Origin: Myxococcaceae bacterium | Lineage (GTDB): Bacteria > Myxococcota > Myxococcia > Myxococcales > Myxococcaceae | Reading direction: 5' to 3' | DNA: 9,579 nt | Assembly: GCA_018262385.1 (NCBI GenBank) | Contig: JAGSPQ010000052.1 | Span: forward strand, 1 to 9,579 | In this document: one piece after another, positions 1 through 6,261 of the stretch | Position numbering within the stretch: position 1 is the first letter of the stretch | How the letters are laid out: each line of letters starts with the position of its first letter | Translations under genes and position numbers: made by a program | Notes under the pieces: generated by a model | Told to the model about the DNA's origin: nothing | Databases searched by the model: none | Seen by the model: the letters and a program-made list of their open reading frames with translations, nothing else

Positions 1-42
1 GCGCTGCTGGACGCGATGTACGACAGCAAGACCGCCGACTAG
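1..42 (+). CDS. C-terminal end of an unidentified protein (partial)
   Basis: Frame 1 from the window edge gives 13 codons reading ALLDAMYDSKTAD and then a TAG stop. All 13 sense codons end in G or C, as in the other real genes here, while the alternative plus frame (ending at 93) uses several A/T-ending codons. The fragment is too short to assign a family. It is convergent with tatA, 41 bp away. Confidence is moderate because only the codon pattern supports it. Confidence 0.5.
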   Translation, partial: ALLDAMYDSKTAD

Positions 43-43
43 A

Positions 44-65
44 GGCGGGGCTCAAGGCCACCGCC
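44..65 (+). terminator. GC-rich hairpin between convergent genes
   Basis: Bases 44-51 (GGCGGGGC) pair with 57-65 (GCCACCGCC), giving 8 G-C pairs with one bulged A at 60 and a five-base loop (52-56). It begins one base after the stop of the upstream plus-strand gene and lies before the tatA stop on the other strand. There is no T-run after it on the plus strand or before it for the minus strand, so it is not a classical intrinsic terminator, although hairpins without U-tracts are common in GC-rich genomes. Confidence 0.35.
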
Positions 66-83
66 GCGCAGTAGGCGCTTCGT

Positions 84-323
84 TCAGCTCTGCTTGGTCG
101 CGGCCTTGTCGCTGCCGGGCACCGCGGTGCCCCCGCCTTCGGCGATCTTCTTCTCTTTCGCCGCCTCTTCCGGGGTCGGCTCGCCGTCGCCGCCAAAGCC
201 CTTCTTGAAGTTACGGATCGCGCTGCCCAGCGACGAGCCCAGCTGGGGAAGGCGGGTCGCTCCGAACAGGAGCAACAGCACCGCCATGATCAGAAGAATC
301 TCGGTCCACTTCAGGCCCATCAT
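84..323 (-). CDS. tatA: Sec-independent (twin-arginine) translocase subunit TatA
   Basis: This is a 79-residue TatA/TatE family protein, the pore-forming part of the Tat pathway that exports folded proteins across the inner membrane. The order of parts is typical: a short N-terminus, one hydrophobic helix at residues about 8-20, the Phe-Gly hinge at 20-21, an amphipathic helix at about 24-42 (RLPQLGSSLGSAIRNFKKG), and a polar tail rich in Lys, Glu and Gly. I chose the ATG at 323 because AAGGAG at 329-334 sits 5 nt upstream; the adjacent ATG at 320 (8 nt spacing) is equally good. An in-frame ATG at 365 lies upstream of the predicted -10 box and is less likely. The helix and hinge fit TatA/E better than TatB. 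No tatB or tatC is visible, so this subunit is encoded apart from them or they lie outside the window. Confidence 0.93.
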   Translation of the reverse strand: MMGLKWTEILLIMAVLLLLFGATRLPQLGSSLGSAIRNFKKGFGGDGEPTPEEAAKEKKIAEGGGTAVPGSDKAATKQS

Positions 324-351
324 TGGTGCTCCTTCAGGAAACTGGTGTCCG

Positions 352-357
352 ATCATA
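352..357 (-). promoter_or_regulatory. Candidate -10 box of the tatA promoter
   Basis: Read on the minus strand the bases are TATGAT, five of six matches to the TATAAT consensus, which is conspicuous in GC-rich DNA. Transcription would start near 345 and leave a leader of about 22 nt containing the AAGGAG ribosome binding site. No good -35 hexamer lies 16-18 bp upstream. tatA therefore seems to be transcribed separately from ppk, whose stop is at 417. Confidence 0.4.
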
Positions 358-416
358 CTGGGCACCTGTGCTTTCCGCTACTTGCAGGCTCAGCGCGTCA
401 CAGCAACCCGGAAAGG

Positions 417-2576
417 TCAGCCGCCGGTGCCGGTGCCCGCGGGCGGCTTGTCTCCCACCGGAGAGGCGACGTGGCGGATCACCGGCTCGAGGTGCTTGGC
501 CTCCGAGCTGCGGCGGGCCAGCTCGATCTGGACCGCCTGGCTGCGCACCGTCTGCCCATCGAGCTGCAGCGGCGGAGGCAGGTAGGTCCCGTCGACGGTG
601 AGCTGGCGCGCCTTGACGTTGTCCTTGAAGCCGATCCCCAGCACCTCCTCCAGGATCCGGGCGCGGATCGCCGGGTCCTCGACCGGGAACATCACCTCGA
701 CCCGGCGCTGGAAGTTGCGCGGCATCCAGTCGGCGCTCGACATCCACACCTCGGTGTTGGCCCCGGAGCCGAAGGCGAAGACCCGCGAGTGCTCGAGGAA
801 GCGGTCGATCACGCTGGTGACCCGGATCCGCTCGCTCACGCCGGGCATCCCCGGCCGCAGGCAGCAGATCCCGCGCACCAGCAGCTCGATCTCGACCCCC
901 GCCTGGCTGGCGGCATAGAGGGCGCGGATGGTGGCCGGGTCGACCAGGGAGTTGAGCTTGCCGGCGATGCGGGCGGGCTCTCCCTTCTTCGCCCGGGTGG
1001 TCTGCGCCTCGATCAGGTCGAGCACCTTCGCCTGGAGGTTCATCGGCGCGACCGCCAGCCGCTTCCACGCCGGCGCCGACGAGTAGCCGGTGAGCAGGTT
1101 GAAGAGCGCGGTCACGTCGTCGGCGATCTCCTGCCGGGCGGTGAAGAGCGACAGATCGGTGTAGCTGCGCGCGGTCTGCGGGTTGTAGTTGCCGGTGCCG
1201 AGGTGGACGTAGCGGCGGATGCCGTTGCCCTCGCGGCGCACCACCATCGTCACCTTGCAGTGGGTCTTCAGGCCGATCAGCCCGTAGACGACGTGGACCC
1301 CGTTCTCTTCCATTCGCCGGGCCCAGGCGATGTTGTTCGCCTCGTCGAGGCGGGCCTTGAGCTCGACCAGCACCGCCACCTGCTTGCCATTCTCCGAGGC
1401 GCGCACCAGCGCGCGGCCGATCGGGCTGTCGCCGCCGGTGGTGCGGTAGAGGGTCTGCTTGATCGCCAGCACGTTCGGATCGTCGGCCGCCTCTTCGATG
1501 AAGCGCACCACCGGGTCGAACGACTCGTAGGGGTGGTGGAGCAGGATGTCGCGCTGCCCGACCACGTGGAGAATCGACTCGCCGTCGCGCAGCGCCACCG
1601 GGGTGGCCGGCACCAGCGGCTCGACCCGGTTCTCCGGCCGCGCGTCGGCGTCGGAGAGCGCTCCCAGATCCTGCAGCTGCAGCGGCCCGGTCACCCGGTA
1701 CACGTCCTGGGGCGAGAGCTTCAGCGCGTGGGTCAGCTGCGCCTCGAGCGCAGGGGTGGCGGCGTTGTCGATCTCCAGCCGCACGGCGGCGCCCCGCTCG
1801 CGGCGGCGCAGCTCCTGCTGGATGGTGGAGAGCAGATCTTCCGACTCTTCCTCGTCGACGTTGAGGTCCCAGTTGCGGGTGACGCGGAAGCCGACCGTCT
1901 GATCGACCGCGTAGCCGGGGAAGAGATCCCCGACGTGGAGCGCGATCAGCTCCTCCAGCAGCAGGAAGGCGTGGCCCGAGGCCGCCGGCAGGGGGACGAT
2001 CCGCGCCAGCACGCTGGGTACCTGCACCACCGCCAGCGAGCTCTCGCCTTGCTCCCGCTTCCGGCGCCGGCCTTCGCGCCGCAGCAGCACCGCGAGGTTG
2101 ATCGACTTGTTGCGCAGGTGGGGGAAGGGGTGGCCGGGGTCGACCGCCAGCGGGGTGAGCGCCGGAAACACCGAGGACTGGAAGTGGGCCTTGGCCGCCG
2201 TCTTCTGCTCAGGCAGCAGCTCGGTGCGCGAGAGCACCGCCAGCCCGTTGGCGGCCAGCAGCCCGAGCAGCTCGCGGTGCCACAGCCGGTACTGCTCGAC
2301 CACCATCAGGTGGGTGCGCTCGGAGATCGCCGCCAGCGCTTCGCTGGGCGCCATCCCGTCGGCGGACAGCTCGGCGACGCCGCTCTGCACCTGCTGCTTG
2401 AGCCCCGCCACCCGCACCATGAAGAACTCGTCGAGGTTGCCCGCCGAGATGTTGAGGAACTTGATCCGCTCGTGCAGCGGCAAGCTGGCGTTGCGCGCCT
2501 CGGCCATCACCCGCTCGTTGAACGCCAGCCACGACAGCTCGCGGTTGATGAACAGCTGGCGGTCGGTCAGTTCCAC
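417..2576 (-). CDS. ppk: Polyphosphate kinase 1
   Basis: PPK1 reversibly moves the gamma phosphate of ATP onto inorganic polyphosphate. With the GTG start at 2576 the protein has 719 residues, within the usual range of about 690-730. The N-terminus has the family motif FINRELSWLAFNERV (9-23) and NLDEFFMVRV (47-56). The two phospholipase-D-like halves carry the catalytic histidines: His439 in LKTHCK, His458 in HLGTGNYN, and His596 in DRFLEHSRV. From memory these match E. coli His435, His454 and His592, each offset by four. The C-terminal tail is rich in Pro and Gly. The start is uncertain: there is no clear ribosome binding site, an in-frame GTG lies at 2609 and an ATG at 2651, but codons upstream of 2576 lose the strong third-position G/C bias, and 2576 aligns best with the E. 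coli N-terminus. The gene is divergent from ppx, the opposing activity. Confidence 0.96.
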   Translation of the reverse strand: MELTDRQLFINRELSWLAFNERVMAEARNASLPLHERIKFLNISAGNLDEFFMVRVAGLKQQVQSGVAELSADGMAPSEALAAISERTHLMVVEQYRLWHRELLGLLAANGLAVLSRTELLPEQKTAAKAHFQSSVFPALTPLAVDPGHPFPHLRNKSINLAVLLRREGRRRKREQGESSLAVVQVPSVLARIVPLPAASGHAFLLLEELIALHVGDLFPGYAVDQTVGFRVTRNWDLNVDEEESEDLLSTIQQELRRRERGAAVRLEIDNAATPALEAQLTHALKLSPQDVYRVTGPLQLQDLGALSDADARPENRVEPLVPATPVALRDGESILHVVGQRDILLHHPYESFDPVVRFIEEAADDPNVLAIKQTLYRTTGGDSPIGRALVRASENGKQVAVLVELKARLDEANNIAWARRMEENGVHVVYGLIGLKTHCKVTMVVRREGNGIRRYVHLGTGNYNPQTARSYTDLSLFTARQEIADDVTALFNLLTGYSSAPAWKRLAVAPMNLQAKVLDLIEAQTTRAKKGEPARIAGKLNSLVDPATIRALYAASQAGVEIELLVRGICCLRPGMPGVSERIRVTSVIDRFLEHSRVFAFGSGANTEVWMSSADWMPRNFQRRVEVMFPVEDPAIRARILEEVLGIGFKDNVKARQLTVDGTYLPPPLQLDGQTVRSQAVQIELARRSSEAKHLEPVIRHVASPVGDKPPAGTGTGG

Positions 2577-2603
2577 GAAAGGTTGGATGGTGGCACGAAG
2601 GGG

Positions 2604-2636
2604 GTTCACGTTTGCGTCACATGTCTGCCACAAAAT
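2604..2636 (+). promoter_or_regulatory. Pho-box-like array of three 11-bp repeats between ppk and ppx
   Basis: Three 7-mers, GTTCACG (2604-2610), CGTCACA (2615-2621) and TGCCACA (2626-2632), are separated by 4-bp spacers (TTTG, TGTC) and followed by AAAT. PhoB-type response regulators bind direct 7-bp repeats like CTGTCAT with 4-bp spacers, so the geometry fits and the core TCAC/CCAC is shared. The repeats are oriented as in promoters reading to the right, toward ppx. A possible -10 (CATAAG, 2649-2654) lies 16 bp beyond the last repeat, further than the roughly 10 bp seen in E. coli phoA. The array would also overlap the region upstream of ppk. This was found by eye, so chance similarity is possible. 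Confidence 0.4.
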
Positions 2637-2693
2637 TCCCCCCAAAGGCATAAGCCGCTCGCGGCACGGGCGCACGCCAGTGCGGTGGGCTAG

Positions 2694-4217
2694 ATGAAGG
2701 GGGTGATCAAGCGCGCTCGCAAAGAGCCCACCGACGACATCCTGGCGGCGATTGACGTCGGCACCAACGCGGTGCGGCTCGAGCTGGCGCGGCTGCTGCC
2801 CGACGGCTCGCTCGAGACGCTGCACCAGGAGCGCGACCCGGTGCGTCCGGGCGAGGGGCTGTTCAAGACCGGGATCATCCGCCGCGAGGTGGCCGATCGG
2901 CTGCTCTCGACCCTGCGGCGGTACTCGGCGCTGTGCCGGCGGTACGACGCCCGGGTGAAGGCGGTCGCCACCAGCGCGGTGCGCGAGGCGAAGAACCGGG
3001 ACGAGATTGTCCGCCGGGCCAAGCGCGAGGCGCAGCTGACCCTCGACGTGATCTCCGGGCGGGAAGAGGCGCGGCTGATCTGCCTGGGCGTGCTCCACGG
3101 GACCCCGCCGCTCAAGCGGTCGATCTGCATCGACATCGGCGGCGGCTCGACCGAGGTGGCCTTCGCGTACGGCGAGCATCCCAAGGATCTGTGGAGCGTC
3201 ACCCTCGGCGCGGTGCGGCTCACCGAGGTGTTCGGGATCTCGGGCAAGGTGAGCAAGAAGCAGCTGAAGCTGATGCGCCGGTTCGCCCGCGAGGCGGTCG
3301 AGGAGTCGCTGCCGAAGAAGATCCCGCGTGGCCCCACCACCGCGCTGGGCAGCAGCGGCACAATCCAGGCGGTGGTCGGGTTCGCCCGCCACGAAGGCGG
3401 CGGGTACGCGACCACCGAGGAGATCTCGAGCGCGGCCCAAGAGCTGGCCGCGATGGACATGCCGAAGCGGCGCAAGAGCTTCGACCCACGGCGGGCGGAC
3501 ATCGTCGTCGCCGGAGCGGTGATCCTCGAGGCGGTGCTCGAGCACCTGGGGCTCGACGCGATCACCGCCGTCGATCGCGGGCTGCGCGACGGGCTGCTGC
3601 GCGACATGGTGCGGCGCCGGAAGATCGATCACACCGACGGCTCGCTCCACGAGGCGGCGGTGGCGGTCGGCCGGCGGTTCGGGTTCGGCGAGCGGCACAG
3701 CGAGCAGGTGACCCGGCTGGCGATGTCGCTGTTCGACGACCTGGCGCCGCTGCACCAGCTGCCCGCCTCGGCGCGCCCGTGGCTGGAGGTCGCGGCGCTG
3801 CTGCACGACGTCGGCAACGCGATCAACTACCAGCGGCACCACAAGCACTCGCAGTACCTGATCCAGAACGCCGATCTTCCCGGCCTGGCCGATCGCGAGC
3901 GGATGGTGATCGGCTGCATCGCCCGGTTCCACCGCCGCAGCGCGCCCACCCTGACCCACGAGGGGATGGTGGGGCTGACCGCGCAGGAGGCCCGGGTGGT
4001 GCGCAAGTGCGCCACGCTGCTGCGGGTGGCCGACTCGCTCGATCGCAGCCACCGCCAGCCGATCAAGAAGCTGACTGCTTCGCTGAAGGGCTCGAAGGTG
4101 GTGGTGCGGCTGAGCTCGCGCACCCCGATCGATCTCGAGCTGTGGGACGCCGAGCACGAGCTGCCGCTGTTCCGCGAGGTCTTCGGCCGTTCGTTGGTGC
4201 TCCAGCAGGGCCGCTGA
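2694..4217 (+). CDS. ppx: Exopolyphosphatase / pppGpp phosphohydrolase (Ppx/GppA) with HD domain
   Basis: This 507-residue protein belongs to the ASKHA-fold Ppx/GppA family, which removes terminal phosphates from polyphosphate or the 5' phosphate of pppGpp. Domain I has the phosphate-1 motif AIDVGTNAVRL (19-29) and ATSAVREAKN (92-101). Next are SGREEARL (121-128), holding the candidate catalytic glutamate, the second nucleotide motif IDIGGGSTEV (146-155), and GSSGT (219-223). Residues about 320-500 form the HD-like helical domain with ALLHDVGNAI (368-377) and adjacent histidines. In many relatives the first motif reads DxGSNSxRL; here it is GTNA, which keeps the glycine and asparagine. The ATG at 2694 has only a weak purine stretch (GGTGGG, 4 nt upstream). 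Divergence from ppk supports the polyphosphatase reading, but sequence alone does not separate Ppx from GppA. The frame stays coding-like beyond the stop (see 4218-4349). Confidence 0.93.
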   Translation: MKGVIKRARKEPTDDILAAIDVGTNAVRLELARLLPDGSLETLHQERDPVRPGEGLFKTGIIRREVADRLLSTLRRYSALCRRYDARVKAVATSAVREAKNRDEIVRRAKREAQLTLDVISGREEARLICLGVLHGTPPLKRSICIDIGGGSTEVAFAYGEHPKDLWSVTLGAVRLTEVFGISGKVSKKQLKLMRRFAREAVEESLPKKIPRGPTTALGSSGTIQAVVGFARHEGGGYATTEEISSAAQELAAMDMPKRRKSFDPRRADIVVAGAVILEAVLEHLGLDAITAVDRGLRDGLLRDMVRRRKIDHTDGSLHEAAVAVGRRFGFGERHSEQVTRLAMSLFDDLAPLHQLPASARPWLEVAALLHDVGNAINYQRHHKHSQYLIQNADLPGLADRERMVIGCIARFHRRSAPTLTHEGMVGLTAQEARVVRKCATLLRVADSLDRSHRQPIKKLTASLKGSKVVVRLSSRTPIDLELWDAEHELPLFREVFGRSLVLQQGR

Positions 4218-4349
4218 CCCGCCGAGCGGGCCCAGAACGGCTCGAAGCACCGCTGGTCGGTGACGGTGGTGCTGCTGCGCGGGGGGCTGACCACCCGCGA
4301 CGTCTCGTCGGGGGAGGGCGGCTGGCGGATCCGGCTCAAGGTCGGCTGA
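4218..4349 (+). other. In-frame coding-like extension beyond the ppx stop codon
   Basis: Directly after the ppx TGA (4215-4217), and in the same frame, come 43 sense codons up to TGA at 4347-4349, and every one ends in G or C. The translation begins PAERAQNGSKHRWSV and ends GGWRIRLKVG. No ATG is present; the first plausible start is GTG at 4260, without a clear ribosome binding site. A 5-bp hairpin (CCCGC/GCGGG, 4218-4230) starts at the base after the ppx stop. The stretch may be a readthrough tail, a remnant of an ancestral longer gene, the 3' end of a lost neighbour, or the product of a sequencing error at the stop. It overlaps the metallophosphoesterase 3' end by 14 bp. I do not recognise the peptide. 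Confidence 0.35.
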
Positions 4350-5157
4350 GCGCCGCCAGCGGCACCGGGGCGGCGCTGGTCCACCGGCTGGGGCGCGGCG
4401 ACAGGTGGACCCAGCGGGGCGGCGCGAGCAGCCGCCCGCCCGCATGCCGGAACACCCGGCAGGCCTGCAGCTCGGTCGAGCTCCCCGCGTTGTGGACGTC
4501 GAGCGTGCGGCCGTTGGGGGCGATCGCCTCGAAGTGGCGGGGAACGTGGCGATGGCCGTGCAGCCCCAGATCGCAGCGGCCCAGCGCCAGCGCGAGCAGC
4601 CGGTGCCCCAGCTTCAGCTCGGACGCGTGCGGCCACCCGATCGTGTCGGCGAACCACTCGCCCAGCCCTTCCACCGGAAGCCGGGTCAGGTGGTGGTGGA
4701 GCAGCAGGCCCACCAGCGATCCGGGCGGAGCTTCACCGAGCGCCTGATCCACCGCGGCGAGGGTGGCGGCGCAGACCTCGCCATGACTGCGAAAGGGCGC
4801 GCGGTTGTGCGGCGCGGTCGAGTCGACGCGCACCAGGTACAACCCGGGACGCTGCCGAACGCGCACCCGCTCGCCCTTCATCATCTGTGAGGCGGCATCG
4901 TCGGTGCCGCGATCGTGATTGCCCGGCACCAGCGTCAGCCGGCCGGTGCGCTCGAGCGGCGCGAACAGCGCGCAGAAGTCTTCCCACTCGGCCCGGCGCC
5001 CGTGGGCGGTGAGATCGCCGGTCACCACCACGTGCCCGATCCCCTCGACGAGGAGCTGCTCCACCAGCCGACGGGCGGCGAGGTGATCGGCTCGGCGCCG
5101 GCCGAGGTGCAGATCGGACAGGTGGGCCAGGGTCTGCTCACCCGGGTAGGCAGTCAC
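4336..5157 (-). CDS. Calcineurin-like metallophosphoesterase
   Basis: The 273-residue protein has the full set of binuclear-metal motifs of the metallophosphoesterase superfamily: SDLHLG with Asp15 and His17, TGDLT with Asp48, PGNHD with Asn80 and His81, LLHHHLTR with a metal-binding histidine, and GLHGHRHV near the C-terminus. Such enzymes hydrolyse phosphomonoesters or phosphodiesters; the layout is like CpdA-type cyclic nucleotide phosphodiesterases, but the substrate cannot be read from the sequence. No signal peptide is evident, so it is probably cytoplasmic. I chose GTG at 5157 because it falls just before the first motif, has GGAAG about 5 nt upstream, and overlaps the stop of a 32-codon ORF as GTGA. 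The open frame runs further up to an ATG at 5301, but that part (rich in Arg and Gly) is antisense-like and out of frame with the better coding signal. It is convergent with ppx, inside a phosphate locus. Confidence 0.88.
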   Translation of the reverse strand: MTAYPGEQTLAHLSDLHLGRRRADHLAARRLVEQLLVEGIGHVVVTGDLTAHGRRAEWEDFCALFAPLERTGRLTLVPGNHDRGTDDAASQMMKGERVRVRQRPGLYLVRVDSTAPHNRAPFRSHGEVCAATLAAVDQALGEAPPGSLVGLLLHHHLTRLPVEGLGEWFADTIGWPHASELKLGHRLLALALGRCDLGLHGHRHVPRHFEAIAPNGRTLDVHNAGSSTELQACRVFRHAGGRLLAPPRWVHLSPRPSRWTSAAPVPLAALSRP

Positions 5158-5252
5158 GCCGACTTCCGCCGCCGGCCGACGAAATCCACCGCCCGGATGG
5201 CGACCGACAAGACCAGCACGGCCACCGCGATCTCGATTTGACGCAGGTTCAT
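5154..5252 (-). CDS. Small hydrophobic protein, 32 residues, overlapping the metallophosphoesterase start
   Basis: An ATG at 5252 opens 32 codons ending in a TGA that overlaps the GTG of the downstream gene (GTGA, 5154-5157). Of 32 sense codons 29 end in G or C, matching the real genes here. The peptide starts MNLRQIEIAVAVLVLSVAIR, then has AVDFV and a basic end (GRRRKSA). It reads as one short hydrophobic helix (about residues 6-19) with a positively charged C-terminus, so a single-pass or peripheral membrane peptide is likely. There is no strong ribosome binding site; the leader may be very short. Overlapping stop and start suggests translational coupling, with the small protein or the act of translating it setting expression of the phosphoesterase. 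I do not recognise a family. Confidence 0.55.
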   Translation of the reverse strand: MNLRQIEIAVAVLVLSVAIRAVDFVGRRRKSA

Positions 5253-5389
5253 GGGGCCTACAGTGCCAAGCCCGTTCGACAACCCCGCGACCTCCCGGCA
5301 ACTGCTTCGCAAACTCCCGGAAACAGAGGGGTCACAGTTGTTGCAGAAGTGTCACGATCCGCCGCCGCGCCCGCCCACATAGTCCGGGC

Positions 5390-5572
5390 ATGGCTTGGCA
5401 GCTGATCTTCAAGGCGCCGGACCCCGACTCGGGCGAGTCGTGGGCGCAGCGCCCAAAGGATCCCGCCCTGCCGAGCCGCAAGCCGGTGTCGATGACCCTT
5501 CAGCTCGACCCGGGGATGATGGTGGTGGTGCCGGGCGGCGCCGACGAAGACGACGAAGACGACGACGACTGA
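5390..5572 (+). CDS. Hypothetical 60-residue protein with acidic C-terminal tail
   Basis: The protein starts MAWQLIFKAPDPDSGESW, has a Pro- and basic-residue middle, a hydrophobic stretch (MMVVVPGG), and ends in nine Asp/Glu residues. Most codons end in G or C, which supports real coding. No known domain is recognised. It has no signal peptide and is probably soluble; acidic tails of this type often bind metal or basic proteins, but that is speculation. The ATG at 5390 has no clear Shine-Dalgarno sequence; CATAGT at 5378-5383 could be a -10 that would put the transcript start near the ATG (a leaderless message). The last 73 bp overlap the 3' end of phoU on the other strand. It is the only plus-strand gene between the phosphoesterase and the pst operon. 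Confidence 0.6.
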   Translation: MAWQLIFKAPDPDSGESWAQRPKDPALPSRKPVSMTLQLDPGMMVVVPGGADEDDEDDDD

Positions 5573-6258
5573 CTGCCGGGCAGCTTGCGGCTCCAGGGAT
5601 GCCGGATGTCGGTGCCCTTCACCATGTAGACGACCATCTCGGCGACGTTGGTGGCGTGATCGCCGACGCGCTCGAGGTGCTTGGCGATGAACATCACCGC
5701 GGTGGCGCGGCGGATGTACTTGGGATCCTCCATCATCAGGGTCAGCAGATCATTGAAGAGCTGAAGGAAGAGCGCGTCGAGCATCTCCTCGTCCTTGAGC
5801 ACCACCCCGGCGAGATCGACGTCAGCCGCTACGAAGGCGTCGAGCGCCTTTCTGATCTGCACCTGGGCCAGCTCGGCCAGCCGGGGCAGGGCGGGGTTGG
5901 GCGGCATCGGGGGCGCCTCGTTCAGATCCCGCGCGCGCTCGGCGATGTTGACCGCCAGGTCTCCGCATCGCTCGAGATCGGTGACGATCTTCAGCGCGGT
6001 GGTGATCAGCCGCAGGTCGGAGGCGGCTGGCTGACGCAGGGCGAGGATCTTCCGGCACCGCTCGTCGATCTCGACCTCGAGCCGATTGACCTCGGCGTCG
6101 TCGTCGATCACCGCCCGGGCCAGCGCGCTGTCGCGGTCGGACAACGCCTGGACGCTGCGGGCGATCGCCGACTCGATCCGCGCCCCCATCGTCAGCAGCA
6201 GCTGCCGCAGGTCGGCCAGATCCGTCTCGAACGCCTTGTCGGTATGTCTAGAGGCCAT
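5500..6258 (-). CDS. phoU: Phosphate transport regulator PhoU
   Basis: PhoU is a cytoplasmic helical protein that restrains PstSCAB and links it to the PhoR sensor kinase; loss usually causes phosphate overload. The 252-residue product has the two tandem three-helix PhoU repeats, each with its metal-cluster motif: LERCGDLAVNIAERA (95-109) and LERVGDHATNVAEMV (195-209). The family core ends around KGTDIRH (214-220). Here a further 32 residues follow, with nine serines in a row (231-239) and a Pro/Thr/Gly end, encoded opposite the acidic tail of the small plus-strand gene. The ATG at 6258 lies 3 bp after the pstB stop, with GGGTG in the 3' end of pstB as a possible ribosome binding site. It is the last gene of the pst operon. 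Confidence 0.95.
   Translation of the reverse strand: MASRHTDKAFETDLADLRQLLLTMGARIESAIARSVQALSDRDSALARAVIDDDAEVNRLEVEIDERCRKILALRQPAASDLRLITTALKIVTDLERCGDLAVNIAERARDLNEAPPMPPNPALPRLAELAQVQIRKALDAFVAADVDLAGVVLKDEEMLDALFLQLFNDLLTLMMEDPKYIRRATAVMFIAKHLERVGDHATNVAEMVVYMVKGTDIRHPWSRKLPGSQSSSSSSSSSAPPGTTTIIPGSS
5543..5569 (+). repeat. GAC/GAA triplet repeat shared by two overlapping genes
   Basis: Nine consecutive triplets, seven GAC and two GAA, encode the acidic end of the plus-strand 60-residue protein. On the minus strand, in the PhoU frame, the same bases encode most of the serine run. Gain or loss of one triplet would lengthen or shorten both proteins without a frameshift. Confidence 0.8.
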
Positions 6259-6261
6259 GGT

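Noticed and set aside
345..2693. Plus-strand open frame of 782 codons opposite ppk
   Set aside because: It is antisense to a clear PPK1, rich in Arg, His, Gln and Gly as expected of an antisense frame in GC-rich coding DNA, with no recognisable domain.
2690..3607. Minus-strand frame of 305 codons opposite ppx
   Set aside because: Ser/Arg-rich antisense shadow of the conserved ppx motifs; no independent support.
4215..4230. The ppx TGA plus downstream hairpin as a selenocysteine site
   Set aside because: The stem is only 5 bp with a 3-nt loop, unlike bacterial SECIS elements. Ppx is not a known selenoprotein and the TGA lies after the full domain.
2577..4445. N-terminal continuation of the ppk frame upstream across the ppx region
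   Set aside because: This part is antisense to ppx and has shadow-type composition. PPK1 homology begins at about 2576, and codon bias is lost directly upstream.
5158..5301. Upstream ATG (5301) as the start of the metallophosphoesterase
   Set aside because: The extra 48 residues show no family similarity. The 32-codon ORF in another frame of the same stretch has the better codon bias and a GTGA junction with the GTG at 5157.
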